A stretch of DNA of 64,000 nt from Halichondria panicea (GCF_963675165.1 NC_087379.1:4853442-4917441), one strand, 5' to 3'. Positions 23,418 through 35,698 are shown, counted from the stretch's first letter. Numbers and translations are program-made. Notes: generated from the letters alone by a model not told the origin.

Positions 23418-25019
23418 TACTACAGTGGATTGCAGTGCACTTGCAACAGAAAATTGCCAAACAGCAAAACCAGATATGAATTTCATTACCAATAGTAATT
23501 CTAAGCTCAGCTTGCACAATTAGCAGAATCTCATTGAACATCTGCTTATTCCTAAACATAATTATACAGGTATGAGCAAATTGAATCTACAAACTGGGCC
23601 CAGGGGATTAAATTCTAAAAAGGTGCTCAGTCATACACCTCCATGCGATTATATAGATATTCTCAGGGCACTCCTATTAGTCTCACTCATAGATACCTAC
23701 AGAATGGATACTTTATGATAGCACTCTTGAAAAGCTTAAGTAGACTAGAAATGCATGAAATACATTTCAAGAATGCTTGACTGACTATACAGTGTACAAA
23801 TGTCATGCATGTAAATTACGTTCTTTGGGGGGGGAGGGGGCATGCCTAGAGAGGTTCAATGAGTGTCTGCTGAAAATTGGTTATTTTCAGTTGGCTCTAT
23901 GCTTTCTACCTGTAATAAAGTAGTACAGTACTCTTGGAAAAGTTCAAGTAAGCTCCAGAAAACTGATAATTGGGACGAGCGAAGCGAGTCCCTACCTAGT
24001 CTTCAACGTTGCAATTTTGTCTGTATGTATGTATGTATGTATGTATCCATACGTCATGGACCGGCACAATGATTTGCTTTTGGGACTCATGATCCTTACC
24101 GACTTCCACGTCGATGTTAATAAAAATTAATATTGCATCCATCTTGATGAAGTGTCGAACAAGGAACGGTATGATCGTGTCACAGTGAATGCCAAAGTAT
24201 TGATGGTTTCACCTAAGGCCCAGATATCAGATGGGCTCTGGAAACAAGATGTTCATATCGCAGATTCCATGACATCAACTAAGCTAATTCTTTTTGAGAA
24301 CAAGATTGATTCGCTTGTAAAAGGTGAAACATACAAATTTGAAAACATTCTTGTCAATGAGTTCCAGCACGAAAAATATCTTCAAGTACCTCGCAACGGG
24401 TCAACAGGGACAAAAATTGAGGAACTGCCAAATGTTGTGGCCCATGATGATGTCCCAGACACTTTCCCAACTGTACTATCAGCTGAAATTGTAGGTGTTT
24501 TATCACTCGACTCGTATATCTCATGTCTCAACTGCAAAAGTAAGATCACCATCTCAACTGACACTACAGGCAAATGCAACAAATGCTCATTGATTCAAAG
24601 TCTTCGTCACTCCACAAAGCAATTGAGAGCTAAAGTTATCATAAGCACACCAGGTGGAAACTATCTTACATTGGACGTATTTGGCCAAAATGTAGCAGCA
24701 ATTGCTGAAATAGATGAAGCCGAAGTCACTGCTGACAACCTAATCTCTGCACAGCCCTTCTCATGTTCTTATAATGGTACTGTCATGAACTCAGTTACGC
24801 GACCTTGATAACTACCAGTGCGAATGTAAAATGCTTCTACTACGTATACTAAATTAATAACCTTGAATTTAAATACAACATATTTCTTTTAATTCGTAAA
24901 ACAAGCATGTTTTCTTACGCTCGCCCCACAATGTTCAACATTCTCCTAGTAATAATTTATCTGATTGTGGTTTTGCTGTTGGCAATTCTCTGTTGCTAGT
25001 GCAGCAATCCACTGTAGTA
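23418..25019. mobile_element. DNA transposon carrying an RPA-like ORF
   Basis: The inverted termini CTACAGTGGATTGCAGTGCAC and their near-exact complement are each flanked by TA. Copy 2 lacks this 1.6-kb block in the same intron (near 61700). It holds one ORF (24152..24808) and a TATG microsatellite (24020..24045). No transposase is recognised, so it may be non-autonomous with a captured gene. Confidence 0.65.
24152..24808 (+). CDS. RPA-like single-stranded-DNA-binding protein fragment (transposon-borne)
   Basis: A 218-residue open frame whose first start is GTG; no ATG precedes it after the in-frame stop at 24128..24130, so it is either 5' truncated or an exon of something longer. Residues ~1..80 have an OB-fold-like pattern (VKGETYKFENILVNEF). 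Around residues 124..143 there is a four-cysteine zinc ribbon CLNCKS...GKCNKC, followed by a second beta-rich segment. This layout resembles the zinc-ribbon OB fold of replication protein A large subunits and RPA-like proteins carried by transposons. The function in the element is inferred: ssDNA binding during transposition. It sits inside ast4 intron 3 and has nothing to do with the astacins. Function confidence is moderate. Confidence 0.5.
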   Translation: MSNKERYDRVTVNAKVLMVSPKAQISDGLWKQDVHIADSMTSTKLILFENKIDSLVKGETYKFENILVNEFQHEKYLQVPRNGSTGTKIEELPNVVAHDDVPDTFPTVLSAEIVGVLSLDSYISCLNCKSKITISTDTTGKCNKCSLIQSLRHSTKQLRAKVIISTPGGNYLTLDVFGQNVAAIAEIDEAEVTADNLISAQPFSCSYNGTVMNSVTRP

Positions 25020-25049
25020 TGTAAGTATTGTCATTGACAAACCAACAAA

Positions 25050-25680
25050 TTAAGGTTATGGTCAACCGTTTGCTCATTAATTATTCATGAGCTAGATCTT
25101 TCATGAGCTAGATCTAGTGATCTTTTCCAGCTAGAATGAGCTGGAAGTCCAGCTGAAACGCAGTAGTCATTTCATGGCTCGAATAGACATTTTTACTATA
25201 AAGCTTAGGTACAGTCTACTGTAACTTCACTATATGCAGGGCGGGTAGAAGAGATATTTCGAAAAAAGGCTACTGAAAGCTCACAAGAGGCTGTTTCCTT
25301 GGCTCTGGCCGCCATTTTAAGTGGAGTTAGTCTACATATTATTATTTTGTGAGAGTTTGTTGGCCTGGAAAGAAAAAAACGCTTCTACACGCCCTCCAGA
25401 ATGATAAGAAGCATCATATAAGACCAAGAACACAGAGCTAGAAGTGTTTTTGGAAGTTTAAAATGACTACTAGTTTTGTGTTGTTTCTAGTAACTTGATG
25501 ATCGCTCAGAGCTTCCACTGGAAAATGTTTTGAAGACTGATACTTGTCATACAGGATGATACACCGATATATTTATCATGTGTGTGCTTCAAATTTTTAT
25601 CATGGCATTTATAGTTTCACAAAAATCATTATAAGAAAATCATGAATTATTCATGAGCAAACTGTTTACCACAACCTTAA
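25050..25680. mobile_element. piggyBac-like MITE with TTAA target duplication
   Basis: It starts TTAAGGTTATGGTCAACCG and ends in the near complement CGGT-like ...CCACAACCTTAA, with a longer shared inner motif (TTTGCTCAT...ATTCATGAG). Copy 2 has a single TTAA at the same place (CAAATTAACAAG, about 61731..61742), i.e. the empty site. It carries no ORF. Confidence 0.75.
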
Positions 25681-26110
25681 CAAGTCTTGGCTGTGTGTAT
25701 TGTTCAGTACCATATAATTGTGAGATTGTTTTACCCTCAGCTGGTGTGTCTATGAACCACTCTTAGTAGCAAACAGAAGATGTAATAGTGCACAAAGAGA
25801 ACAATAAAGGGCCTTCCTGGTGATATAGCTTGGCAACCCTACTAATTGCACAAGTTGTGTGGGCACTTCCATGTCAGGGGGTACTTTTAAGACTGGGGGG
25901 TTGCTGTTTGTCCAAATTCTAGTGGGCCATTTCCAGCCAACTTCCTGCCTTGTTGGGTTTCCATAATATAGCCAATAAACTTCTTGCGAAGGGAAATACA
26001 GCGATCACATTACCTTTCCTCTCACCCAGGATGCTTCCCATGCATCCGGGCTCTGTGTTTAAAGGTTTCTTTAATATACCTATCCATTTTTGTGGTGATT
26101 ATACCAGTGA
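25681..26110. other. ast4 intron 3, right part
   Basis: Non-coding sequence shared with copy 2 (61735..61980) up to ~25937. Copy 2 then skips 25937..27308, removing ast4 exons 4 and 5. Confidence 0.5.
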
Positions 26111-28155
26111 ATGATCGAGTTCTTGTTTCCTTTATCCTGCCAGTACAATGAACTCACTGGTATTAATTGTCATGTTCTCAGTTGCTGTTCCTATGTTGGG
26201 AGAATTGACTATGACCGTCAACCACAGGGAGTTTCGATTGGTCGTTTCTGTTTCAACTTTCACCCAATTGTGCACGAGATCAGCCATGTTGTTGGTTTCT
26301 GGCACGAGCAGAGCCGACCGGACCGTGACGAATACATCGATATCATCGAAGGCAACATAGTCCCTGGTTATGAGACAAATTTCCAAAAGATTCTGTCATG
26401 GCGGATTGATTCTCAAGGAGTCAGTTACGACTACAACAGTATCATGCACTACGATTCCAACTTTTTCTCCAGAAATCCCTTTGTAGACACCCTCAGGGCA
26501 AAGGACCCGTCCATCCCAGTGGGAAAGCTCGAGTACTGAGCAAGTTGGATATCGAACAAACAAATCTATTGTATACGTGTGGTGAGTTCTGTAGTGGGCT
26601 AGACGTTGGGTCTGGGTGTTTTAATGGTGGTTTAGTTTGTGCTGCTCAATTTTCAAAACTGTCACTGTCACTTGATATCCCTACTCTGCACTAACTACTG
26701 CCCATATGTATGTGTCTGTAATAGCAAATCCAGACCTTTCATTGAGCTGGTTTCCACCACTTGAAATATGTCTTAATTTAATTGGTGCGTACGTACTGCA
26801 CGTAATAATATTATGCTATTGTGTGTACGATACCCCATACAGATACGAAAAACATGCCCCCGCCCAGTGTGATCCTTCTTCCTCTGCCCACACCCCCTCC
26901 ATTCCCCACCGTTCCCTACTCCTGTGTCGAGCATTTGACGGCTCTGAAAGGATCATTCCAGTCTCCTGGCTACCCACTCTATGAGCACAATACGGACTGT
27001 GTCTGGATGATCAAGGTTGTCGATGGTTACACAATTCAGCTGATATTTGATCCAATTGAATTGGAAAACACGTACGTTGCACATGTTACAGTGTAAGCAC
27101 TTGTTTTGGCAATTTGGAGCCGGTAGGATCATTGCCAAATAGCATAAGAGGAATCTACTGTCCCACTAGAGAGAGAATTTCATATTTACATTATAATGTA
27201 CATGTACGTAGCAGTTTCCTACGTATGTCATGTACTTATAAAATTATGTGCTAGACAAAAGAACGTGTAGTAGTGCATAGCATCTTCTTCCTATAATATT
27301 ATAGTAATTATCTAATATGCAGTGGCATGCACTTATGAGGTTGTAGCTAGTGGGAGGAAATTTCTCTAATATGACCTTCAACTCTTTAATTTGTGATATC
27401 CTTACCAAGTATCAGTAATTTTCCACTGGCTTCAAGTCTCCTTTGAAATATAATTACACCACCTGTGTACACAAATTGTTTGCGTGTGTTTATTCAACCT
27501 CCCACTTTCCTTTCCGACAATTTGGTGAACCTTACCGCGTCCTTAGCCATTGCATGGCTTCACGAGTGCATGCACTGCTTATGGTAGATCGACATGTGAG
27601 GACATAGTTATTGCATGCTTTCCAATTATTAGCTGGGGATTTGTTTGGATGTTTTTGAATTCATTACTGCACTAAATATAGTGTAGATACATGTGTACTA
27701 GCTGTCATGACATGCGTGTCATTAAATTGGTTTGTGAGTTGGTTTAATGCATGCCTGTAATCCTATATGGACAATATTACCAACTCATTGACACCTTTAT
27801 ATATATATTAGAATTACGTAGCAGCTCACAATTTGTTCTGTATAATTATCTATACTCCTAATCTGATGACTTGAGCGCTGTAACCCTAACAATCTGTATG
27901 ACATCACACATCTTGCTTGCTTATCCTATAAACTAACCCTCTCATCCAGGCACCAGTGCGTCAAGGATTACATCAAAGTGTTTGATAATCTCCATGGAAG
28001 CGGGGACGGCCAAGTGATTTGTGCCTATTACAATGTCTACAATTACAGACTACAAACAAACACAGCACGGATACATTATCACAGTGACCATGACAACGAT
28101 CAATCACGCACACTCACACCACTCGCTGGATTCAGGGCCTCTTATAAAGTCGTAG

Positions 28156-29007
28156 GTAAGTCAGCAATATGACTTCGTCTACAAGTTAAATGTGCATGTT
28201 GTATGTGTACGAGATTGGTTTCGTGGATGCTCTACGTGTTTGTTTCTTGGTTAACTCCAGTCCTCCATTTTAATCTACATGACTTGTACCTTCGATAATT
28301 AAGCGCACACATAGTGTAGTAATTAGTGTTATGTGTTATAGGTATACTCCTCAGTCTGTCACACACCCCTTTGCTTGCGCTGAATCCCAGTAGGAGTTGT
28401 TTACAGTTAATACATTTGTACATGTGTTTAATTTGTAATGATGACTGGTATGTATTATGTACACTGTACGTGATCAATCAGCCAGTCCATTGGGACATCC
28501 CACTAGGACCTCCCTATATGGTAATGTATGCACACTCTGTTGCTAGGCTACGCACCCATTCAATTGAGTAGACTTTGAGTACTCAGGTAGGTTAAGGCAG
28601 CTTTTTAACATTAATGAAGTGTACTGTATACAACTCAGATTTATTACCCGAGGCGCGCGTGGGCGGCCACGGGTATAGTAGTCGTTTGGTTTGTCTGTTT
28701 GTCTGTTTGTAATCTCTGGGTCTGCTCACCTGGCTGCCACAGCACTGCGTTTATAGCATGGATAGCCTTCACACAGTAAGTTATTAGTTTTAACAATGGT
28801 AGATTTCGAAGTTAGAGCTTTGTTGTCGAATAAAAGCGAGCGAAAACTAAGAAGCTTGAACTTGCACATTAGCTAGCTAACTACACGCGGCGGCCTTTAT
28901 TCGAGGCACTCTCCATATTTACAGCTGAAGTGATCCCGTACCAAAAACAGTGGAAAAGGGTCACTACAATAGAAAGCTAGAATTTTGTTGTCTGTTAGCT
29001 AGCTAGC
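28156..29007. other. ast4 long intron 6, left part
   Basis: No exon recognised. In copy 2 the stretch from ~28027 to ~31428 is deleted. Confidence 0.5.
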
Positions 29008-30087
29008 TAGCCTCGATCCCAGGCCGAGTTTTCGCTTTTATAACGGTTAGGCGAACAACTAGGCCTGGTACTAGTTGTCTGCGCATGCGTCAGTCGTTCG
29101 TCAGATTCTGACGAATGGATATTCTCGTTCACTTTCTTCGTGTACTATCGTGTACTAGAAGTCAGTTCCCGTTTTATCATTATTGGAATCGATTGGAATG
29201 GCTCTTAGCTGAAGCTTCTCTCTTCTCTGAAGCTTAGAAAACATTATTCTGAAGACTGAACAACAAGGGAAGAGGTATAAAGCTTTGTCAAGCTTGTTAA
29301 GGTCAGATATTTTTGTGTGGGCCCTATGCTATCAAGTCTTGTTCATGTTTGGTAAGATCTAGGTATATAGACTATAGTATCGTCATTAATATGGTGGATC
29401 AAGTGGAGAGTGTGAGCTAGAGAACTTAGTGCTGCCATCATCAGCTCGTCGACAACGACACTATAACCTGTTTAATACGAGAAATTTAGATCTACACATA
29501 TTTAGAACGTCTACTTTTCTGTACAGGAGCAATGGCTACTATCCAGCTATCCCAAAATTGTTCCTCTTGGCTGTACTAACGGACGAGACTGGACAGTTTG
29601 AGGTAAGGGTTTAACCGTGTTTGGTTTCTTTTAATATTGTCCTATACTTACAGGACTGGAGTATGACCTGCTCGTTTGAGCGTTGCTGGGTAGCTCAGAG
29701 GCATCAAGAGAATCTACGTTTTTTCAAGCAAAGTTTAACTGAGTTACGAGTTGGGGCCTAGAATCAGAGAAGTCCAGCAGCCTGCTAAATCGTTTTGAAA
29801 CGTAATTTGAAGGCATTCAATCATCTTGAAGTTGCCCTGGGTCACTGTAATCGTGCTACAGCACAACTGGCAACTCCCCAGGCCCTTGTGAAGCAGCTCC
29901 CTATGTGCATCTTTTGTGTACTCACTCTGTGCATTTTCTGTGTACAAATTTCTATTATTGATTTATTAAATATTTTTGCCGACCACAAATACAATGAAAA
30001 TTTGACACATGCGCAGACAACTAGTACCAGGCCTAGTTGTTCGCCTAACCGTTATAAAAGCGAAAACTCGGCCTGGGATCGAGGCTA
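29008..30087. mobile_element. Foldback/Mutator-like element, 1.08 kb
   Basis: The ends are ~80-bp inverted repeats starting TAGCCTCGATCCCAGGCCGA and including AACGGTTAGGCGAACAAC. They belong to the same family as the perfect palindromes at 43197..43337 and 54806..54907. The interior has only short ORFs with no recognised domain. Flanks are TAGC-rich, so the 9-bp target duplication is imperfect. Confidence 0.7.
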
Positions 30088-30243
30088 TTAGCTAGCTAGC
30101 TGACTCTGGCATCCTCAGTCCTACTCTATCCAAGAGTCATACTTCTCTGAGATTCCAGGCTTCTTTGCTGTGATCCTAGACTAGGACCTAGTTCAACTCA
30201 TGTACCACTAAAACTCTGTTCTCAATGTTTCAGCATGCCTCCA

Positions 30244-30639
30244 CAGTGGCGGATCCAGGAAAAATGAAAGGGGGGGGTCCAAATTAACGAGCGCGCAGCG
30301 CGAGTAGTGAAAGTCGCGCGCAGCGCGATTTTTTTGGGTTACGCCCACTTTCGGTCACACATGGCTAGGGAAATCCCATACTCAGCCAGGGGAAGTCCCA
30401 TAATAGACTTGCGTAGAGCTAGCTAGCTGCTACGAACAGTCAACTAGCTAGCCTAGGCTAACCTGAACACTCCTTTGGCAGTTGATACATCAAAACAACA
30501 GGTACAATCATTGAATCAAATTACAATAGCTACAAAAACTGATAAATAGCTAGCTGGAGTCATTAATTAAGCCTTCTAAAGTTAACTTCAAAAGGGGGGG
30601 TCAAGGGACCCCATGGACCCTCCTCTGGATCCGCCACTG
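30244..30639. mobile_element. hAT-like MITE (CAGTGGCGG termini), TSD CTCCA
   Basis: Termini CAGTGGCGGATCCAG and CTGGATCCGCCACTG, with an exact 5-bp duplication CTCCA at 30239..30243 and 30640..30644. The interior has GC-rich palindromic GCGCGCAGCGCG and no transposase. Confidence 0.75.
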
Positions 30640-30842
30640 CTCCAGTCTGGTTTAGTTTTATTGCTCCTGCCTGAGTTGCAGTGCTAGACAGCTCAGTCAT
30701 ACATCACTACATTATATTTCTGGTTTCTTTATAATCATGTCACCAGCCGAGGGTTTGCACTTTAGTGCTCTAGTTGTATAATATCTTGACAAATAGTACC
30801 TTTTTTCACCCAAAATGTATTGTGGACTTAAATACCATTAAT

Positions 30843-31288
30843 TTGATAACACTATTACCATAGTTACTATCTTGTTGTGTGCGTTAGCTGTGACCAAAAA
30901 TGACTGACCTTAACTAACATTTTAGAAATGCAGCCTCCAATACTACTTTATACAAAGCAATATTACTACCAAAAGAAAGCTATTGGTGATATCTAATAGA
31001 AAAAAGGTAACTATTTGGTATGAGGTCATTCTAGCTCAGATTACAGTAACTAAATGCTGAAAATGGAGAAAATTAATCATTCATATGCATACTGTACAAA
31101 ATACACGAAAGCAGCCCTAAATACTAGCGTAGTTCCTACTGTATTATAGTAAGAGCTTTCTTTTGATACTAAGATGGGGTCATGAAATTGTGTATTGGAG
31201 GCTGCATTCTGAAAAGAGTTGTTTAAAATAAATGGTCACAGGTAACGCACACAACATGCCAGTAACCATGGCAACGATGTTATCATGC
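30843..31288. mobile_element. Inverted-repeat MITE
   Basis: Roughly 50-bp imperfect terminal inverted repeats that contain TGTGTGCGTTAGCTGTGACC at the left and GGTCACAGGTAACGCACACA at the right. No ORF. Boundaries approximate. Confidence 0.6.
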
Positions 31289-32824
31289 TGATCCTTTCTA
31301 CGTATAAGATATAATTCAAGAGCAAAAACATGTCTTGATGGTGCCATTTCACAATCTACCTGAGTACATGTTGGCCACTAAAAGCCAATAAAAAGTGCCT
31401 TAAAAGCGAAGCACCCACTTACGGTGCATCCTAGCTTGTGGTAAGGAAAACCTTTCTATATAATTATGGTCTGTCTTGTTTTTTATTGTGGACAAACCCA
31501 TTTGCACTCCCTCACAGTCTGCTCACAGTAATTAGTACCTCTTCATATAACGTAAACACAGCACTGATTCCCAGAAGTACATGTATATAGTCATAATATG
31601 GAAATAGAGCTGTAGGTTTTTCCCATTAATTTTCTCTGGTTCTTTCACATAGAAATGCCCAGCCGCTGCGTGTGTCCTACATCCCACCATTAGCACACTA
31701 GAGCCACGTACAGCCATAGCAATGATTGTCTAAGAACGCTCATTGAAGTATAATATTATACAGTCTATGTTTTGCTCTGTGCTGCATCCCTCTCACATCA
31801 AATAGTCATAGCAATTGTCACCACAAAATTGTGTGGAACTGCATTATCCGAGACCCATTTGCAATGTTTTCACAATTATGTTGAACTGGTTAATCGTCAG
31901 AACAAAAACCGAAGCGTGTAAATGTGGTGTGTTTATAGCTATTTTCTTTATGTGAACTTAGAAGTGCTCTGTCAGGTTCCCAATTTGCAATGCTATGAAA
32001 GCATGATCAAAGCTCTAAGTACGTATAGGCGGAGAGAAACCTGATCTCTTGCACAGATAAAAGTATTACTGCACAAGCAAACTATGACAGCCACAGCTAT
32101 AAAAGAGACTCAAAGTAGTCATATGTGGTTCTGCACGAAAGGTGAATACGTTTTGGCTTTGTTTGTGTAAGTGTTTGAAAACTTTCCTTTGATGATATTC
32201 GATATTCAATATTTCTCCCTTTAATGGTATCTATTGCATGCTGTAATTTTCAAAGGTGAATATGCTGTAATCAAATGATGTAGTCAGAGATATGTCAGAA
32301 TGTGACTTAATACCATTTTGTGTTTGCACAACAAAGTGTTCTTATGATCTTATGAAATTACATACCACCACGTTTCAAATATGATTATTGCTGTGGACAC
32401 GTCATATAGTCAAAGAGTTGCTGGGCACTTGCAGTTGCTATGAAATACCATATTAGTATCTTTAGTGATTTTAACGAGCAGCCAAAAAGTCATATTACCT
32501 TGGCTCATTTTCCTTGCACCAGGCAGAAGATCATTCAACACTTCCTTAGTTTCGTGGAAGTGAATACAGTTGTCATGTTTGGCTAATCTTATCATGTATA
32601 TTGTCACCCCACCTAAGAGTAACACGATAAGTACATGCTATAATTTGTTATCCTAACCAATAGTACATTAGTCAAATTTGTGAACATTTCTAATTTATAC
32701 TACCAACGGGTACGGGTTTCCCTGGAAGCTAACATGAATACCTTGAATGCACTAATACTGAACTCTCCATGCATTCGATACGTGTCATCGTTACATTCAC
32801 ACGTACTTGCATGCACTCTCTCAG
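31289..32824. other. ast4 intron 6, right part
   Basis: Non-coding; shared with copy 2 from ~31428 (62812 onward). No exon found before the EGF exon at 32825. Confidence 0.5.
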
Positions 32825-33188
32825 ATATCGACGAGTGTGTGTATACACACTGCTCTCACAGCTGTCGCAATCTTCCCGGCTCCTACGAGTGTCGATGCCC
32901 TCGGGGCTTCTTCTTGTCTGCAGATGGACACAACTGTTTTGGTGAGCTAGCCGATTCTGTTTTGAGAGCCCTTCTTGATGGCCACCCATATCTATAACTA
33001 TATGAATTTATAGACTTGTACTGGTTGTTTAGCAACATTGCTAAACTTGATGCATTTGAACTCAAAAGGTGCTTACGTAACTACTAAGTATTCTACCATG
33101 CACAACTAGACCCATATAATTTAAACAACTAGAATAGACCATCCATTTCTAGGAACCATGACTCATTAATTCTTGCTTACATACAGTA

Positions 33189-33716
33189 GTAGGTTGAATC
33201 ATTCAAAGTTGAATGTTGAAGTGAGTACTCACACCACTAAACCACAAAGCTGATACAACTGTAAGTGGCTGTCACAGCCTGTCAGTGTGATGATGCCCAT
33301 GCATGATAATACACAGCACTGACTACATGTGTGGGTGTTCATCTAGATACATATTCAAATGACTTGAGGTGCAGAGTGTTGCTACACTACTTAAGCAAAC
33401 CAAGTAAGAGAATTAATGTACATCAGCAAAAGTACTGTAAAAGAATAGAGCATTTGTTCTGGAGAAGTGGAGATGTCGAGCCAAAGTAGCAAAGGCATGC
33501 ATGGTCCTCATCCTATGTTAATTGAATCCGTAAACAGTGCTACAGATACTCTTTGAAAATCTAGGCACTTACTTAGGAGAAGTTCAAGCAAAGATACACA
33601 TACATTTGTACATAATTATGAAGCTTGTGGGTAGATCATAATCATGATCAGCTTTGTTTTGTGGTTTAGTGGTGTGAGTACTCACTTCAACATTCAACTT
33701 TGAATGATTCAACCTA
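33189..33716. mobile_element. MITE with ~65-bp terminal inverted repeats
   Basis: GTAGGTTGAATCATTCAAAG at the left end; its exact complement closes the element at 33716. The arm continues through AGTGAGTACTCACACCACTA. It lies in ast4 intron 7 and carries no ORF. Confidence 0.75.
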
Positions 33717-34141
33717 CTTGATGTATTGCCTGCATGCATGAATGCCATTGTGTTCCACTGAGGTAACTGGCATTGCCGCTACAAAGAATGTTGTGTCCCT
33801 TCCATACGTGAGGTGTGTGCATGGGATGTGGTAGCCAGTAGGCTCTATAAATAAGTGGGTTATTAGCCTCATTACAGAGATATTTTCCAAAAAGGAATAT
33901 CATGTAACAAAACAGTAACTATAATTATAATAATTAATTATGCATGTATACATAATTATTGTTGATACTATAATTATGATTAATTGTCACAGTACATGAG
34001 CTTATCTCTTTACACAGACATGAACGAGTGTGCTCTTGGCAATGGAGGATGCGATCATCAATGTGTCAACACGGGAGGTTCCTTTAGTTGTGGGTGTCGC
34101 CCTGGTCGCATCTAATTGGAGATAGGACGAGGTTACTCTGC

Positions 34142-34191
34142 TAGCCTCGATTACAGGCCTCTCAAAATACATTGTTTTGGAATCAAGGCTA
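34142..34191. mobile_element. Short foldback element just after the ast4 stop
   Basis: TAGCCTCGATTACAGGCC...GGAATCAAGGCTA, a degenerate small relative of the TAGCCTCG foldback family, 26 bp past the ast4 premature end. Insertion here could have removed the remainder of the EGF exon. Confidence 0.45.
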
Positions 34192-34499
34192 GGTGGCTAC
34201 ATTTTTACTAGGACACCACATAATAAAGTCAACGCAACAGTCCCTAATTTTAGAGGTTAGAAAATTGTCTAATTGGAGAATCACTAAAAATACGGTCTGT
34301 AACTCTTTCAAGAAGTAGTTCAAATTCAATCATGTATCAGCACTCTCTGGACAGTTTTTGCTAACTCTTAAAAGGTTGCAATGGTATTCCAATTAGTAAG
34401 CACAACTCTGTGACATAGCCAAGATTTTTGGTTGGGACGTGCTCTCTTAGATTGATGCTAGTGCAATCTGGAGAGTCCATTGTTATGTACAATGATAAG

Positions 34500-34920
34500 T
34501 ACTGTATTTACTTGATTAAACGCCTAGGCGTTTATTTCCTAGCAGCATCTGTAGAGGGGGCGTTTAAACGAGATGGGCGCTTATTCGAAACGGGCGTTTA
34601 TTGTTTTGTCTACTTCAAACTCTTGCTCATCAGCAGTTATTATGCTCTTTTTGGCTGCTGCCACAGCTCTCAGCTTCAATCTCAAGTCGTAGGAGTGGTG
34701 TTTCTCCCTCTGTGCCCTCTCTGCCATCATAAATAGTATCTATTTATTCTATGCTGCCCTTGTTTCAGCTGGTTCCACGTGCTCCACCCACAGTGCCACG
34801 CCCCATACATGGGCGATTATTTAAGAGGGGCGTTTATTGACAAAGACAGAGCTTTACTGTGGGCGTTTAAACGAGATGGGCGTTTAATCAAGGAGGGCAT
34901 TTAATCAAGTAAATACGGTA
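34500..34920. mobile_element. Tc1/mariner-like MITE with GGGCGTTTA repeats
   Basis: Ends TACTGTATTTACTTGATTAA and complement TTAATCAAGTAAATACGGTA with TA at the borders. The interior repeats GGGCGTTTAAACGAGATGGG in both orientations. No transposase. Confidence 0.7.
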
Positions 34921-35400
34921 TGTACTATGTTAATGAGCAATTACGTAATTATTGTACAAAAAATTAAACTAATAATACGACTGATCAGCAAAAATTAATT
35001 GTAGGCGACGAGGGTGATGGAGCAAACTCATGTGTAACTTTTTGCACAGGAATTTGAACTGTTGGCATCCCTCATGCATTCAGCACCAAGACTCCAAGCT
35101 ATGCAGCAATGTAACATAACTAGAATTCACATACATGATTAGTACAACCAGTAGGTTGTACATAGGATTGACAGTGCAGTAGTGTGTGTTTTCAATTATT
35201 GCAAAAATTTTGACTCGTGTTTAGACTGCTCTATTTCTGCAGGGAAGGGCCACAGCAAGAAACTGAGTTGACAGATAGCTTAGTTAGCCTTTTATCTGTC
35301 TAAATATGTGAAATTATAGTCAATGAATATTCTCATGCATTACTATTGATATTTGAAAAATTGCACTATTTTCATATTTCACCGTGTTTCGTCTGACTGA

Positions 35401-35441
35401 CTAAGTAAGTTAGTAAGTAAGTAAGTAAGTAAGTAAGTAAC
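35401..35441. repeat. TAAG/AAGT tetranucleotide microsatellite
   Basis: About ten units of AAGT-type repeat; the reverse-complement version (TTACTTAC) is at about 60330..60360 in the inverted copy. Confidence 0.8.
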
Positions 35442-35698
35442 TTTCTTGGAAAGCATTTCCTCCTTGTACAGACATGTTCAGAAGATTCTAGATACAGCCT
35501 CTAGTTGACTAGAACCCGGACCATGGGCGTTTTTCTCAGAATTGCGTCCGCTTCCAAGAGGCAGATGACCTCTCAGGCTCCACTTTTCTTACCTACGCAA
35601 TTCCGCCATCTTTAAATGAGTGCCACAGCAACGCACATGGCAACTTATGAGGTGGGCGTGGCTGTGACATCGATAAACACAAAACCATAGATAGTAGT

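Larger units (their letters stand above)
19364..34115 (+). pseudogene. Decayed astacin metalloprotease gene (ast4, copy 1)
   Basis: Eight exons on the plus strand: 19364..19478 (signal peptide MCGGLTLTLLSLAVGLLLCG), 21135..21281 (propeptide end with RKKR, then LWPNGVVYY), 23255..23369, 26182..26581 (zinc motif HEISHVVGFWHEQ, Met-turn SIMHY), 26843..27071 and 27950..28155 (CUB1), 32825..32941 (EGF) and 34018..34115 (EGF, stopping in mid-module). The catalytic exon is 400 nt where ast1 and ast3 have 401. A missing base near 26521 shifts the frame and gives a stop at 26537..26539, although the shifted frame continues LSKLDIEQTNLLY as expected. The last EGF runs into a stop at 34113 and the CUB/Thr-linker exon is absent. 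Exon 2 has lost its original 5' end and acceptor. The gene may be dead, or could encode only a secreted catalytic domain. Confidence 0.8.

Noticed and set aside
29685-29725. tRNA-like stretch GGGTAGCTCAGAGG
   Set aside because: Resembles a D-arm/A box, but no B box, anticodon arm or acceptor pairing could be found downstream.
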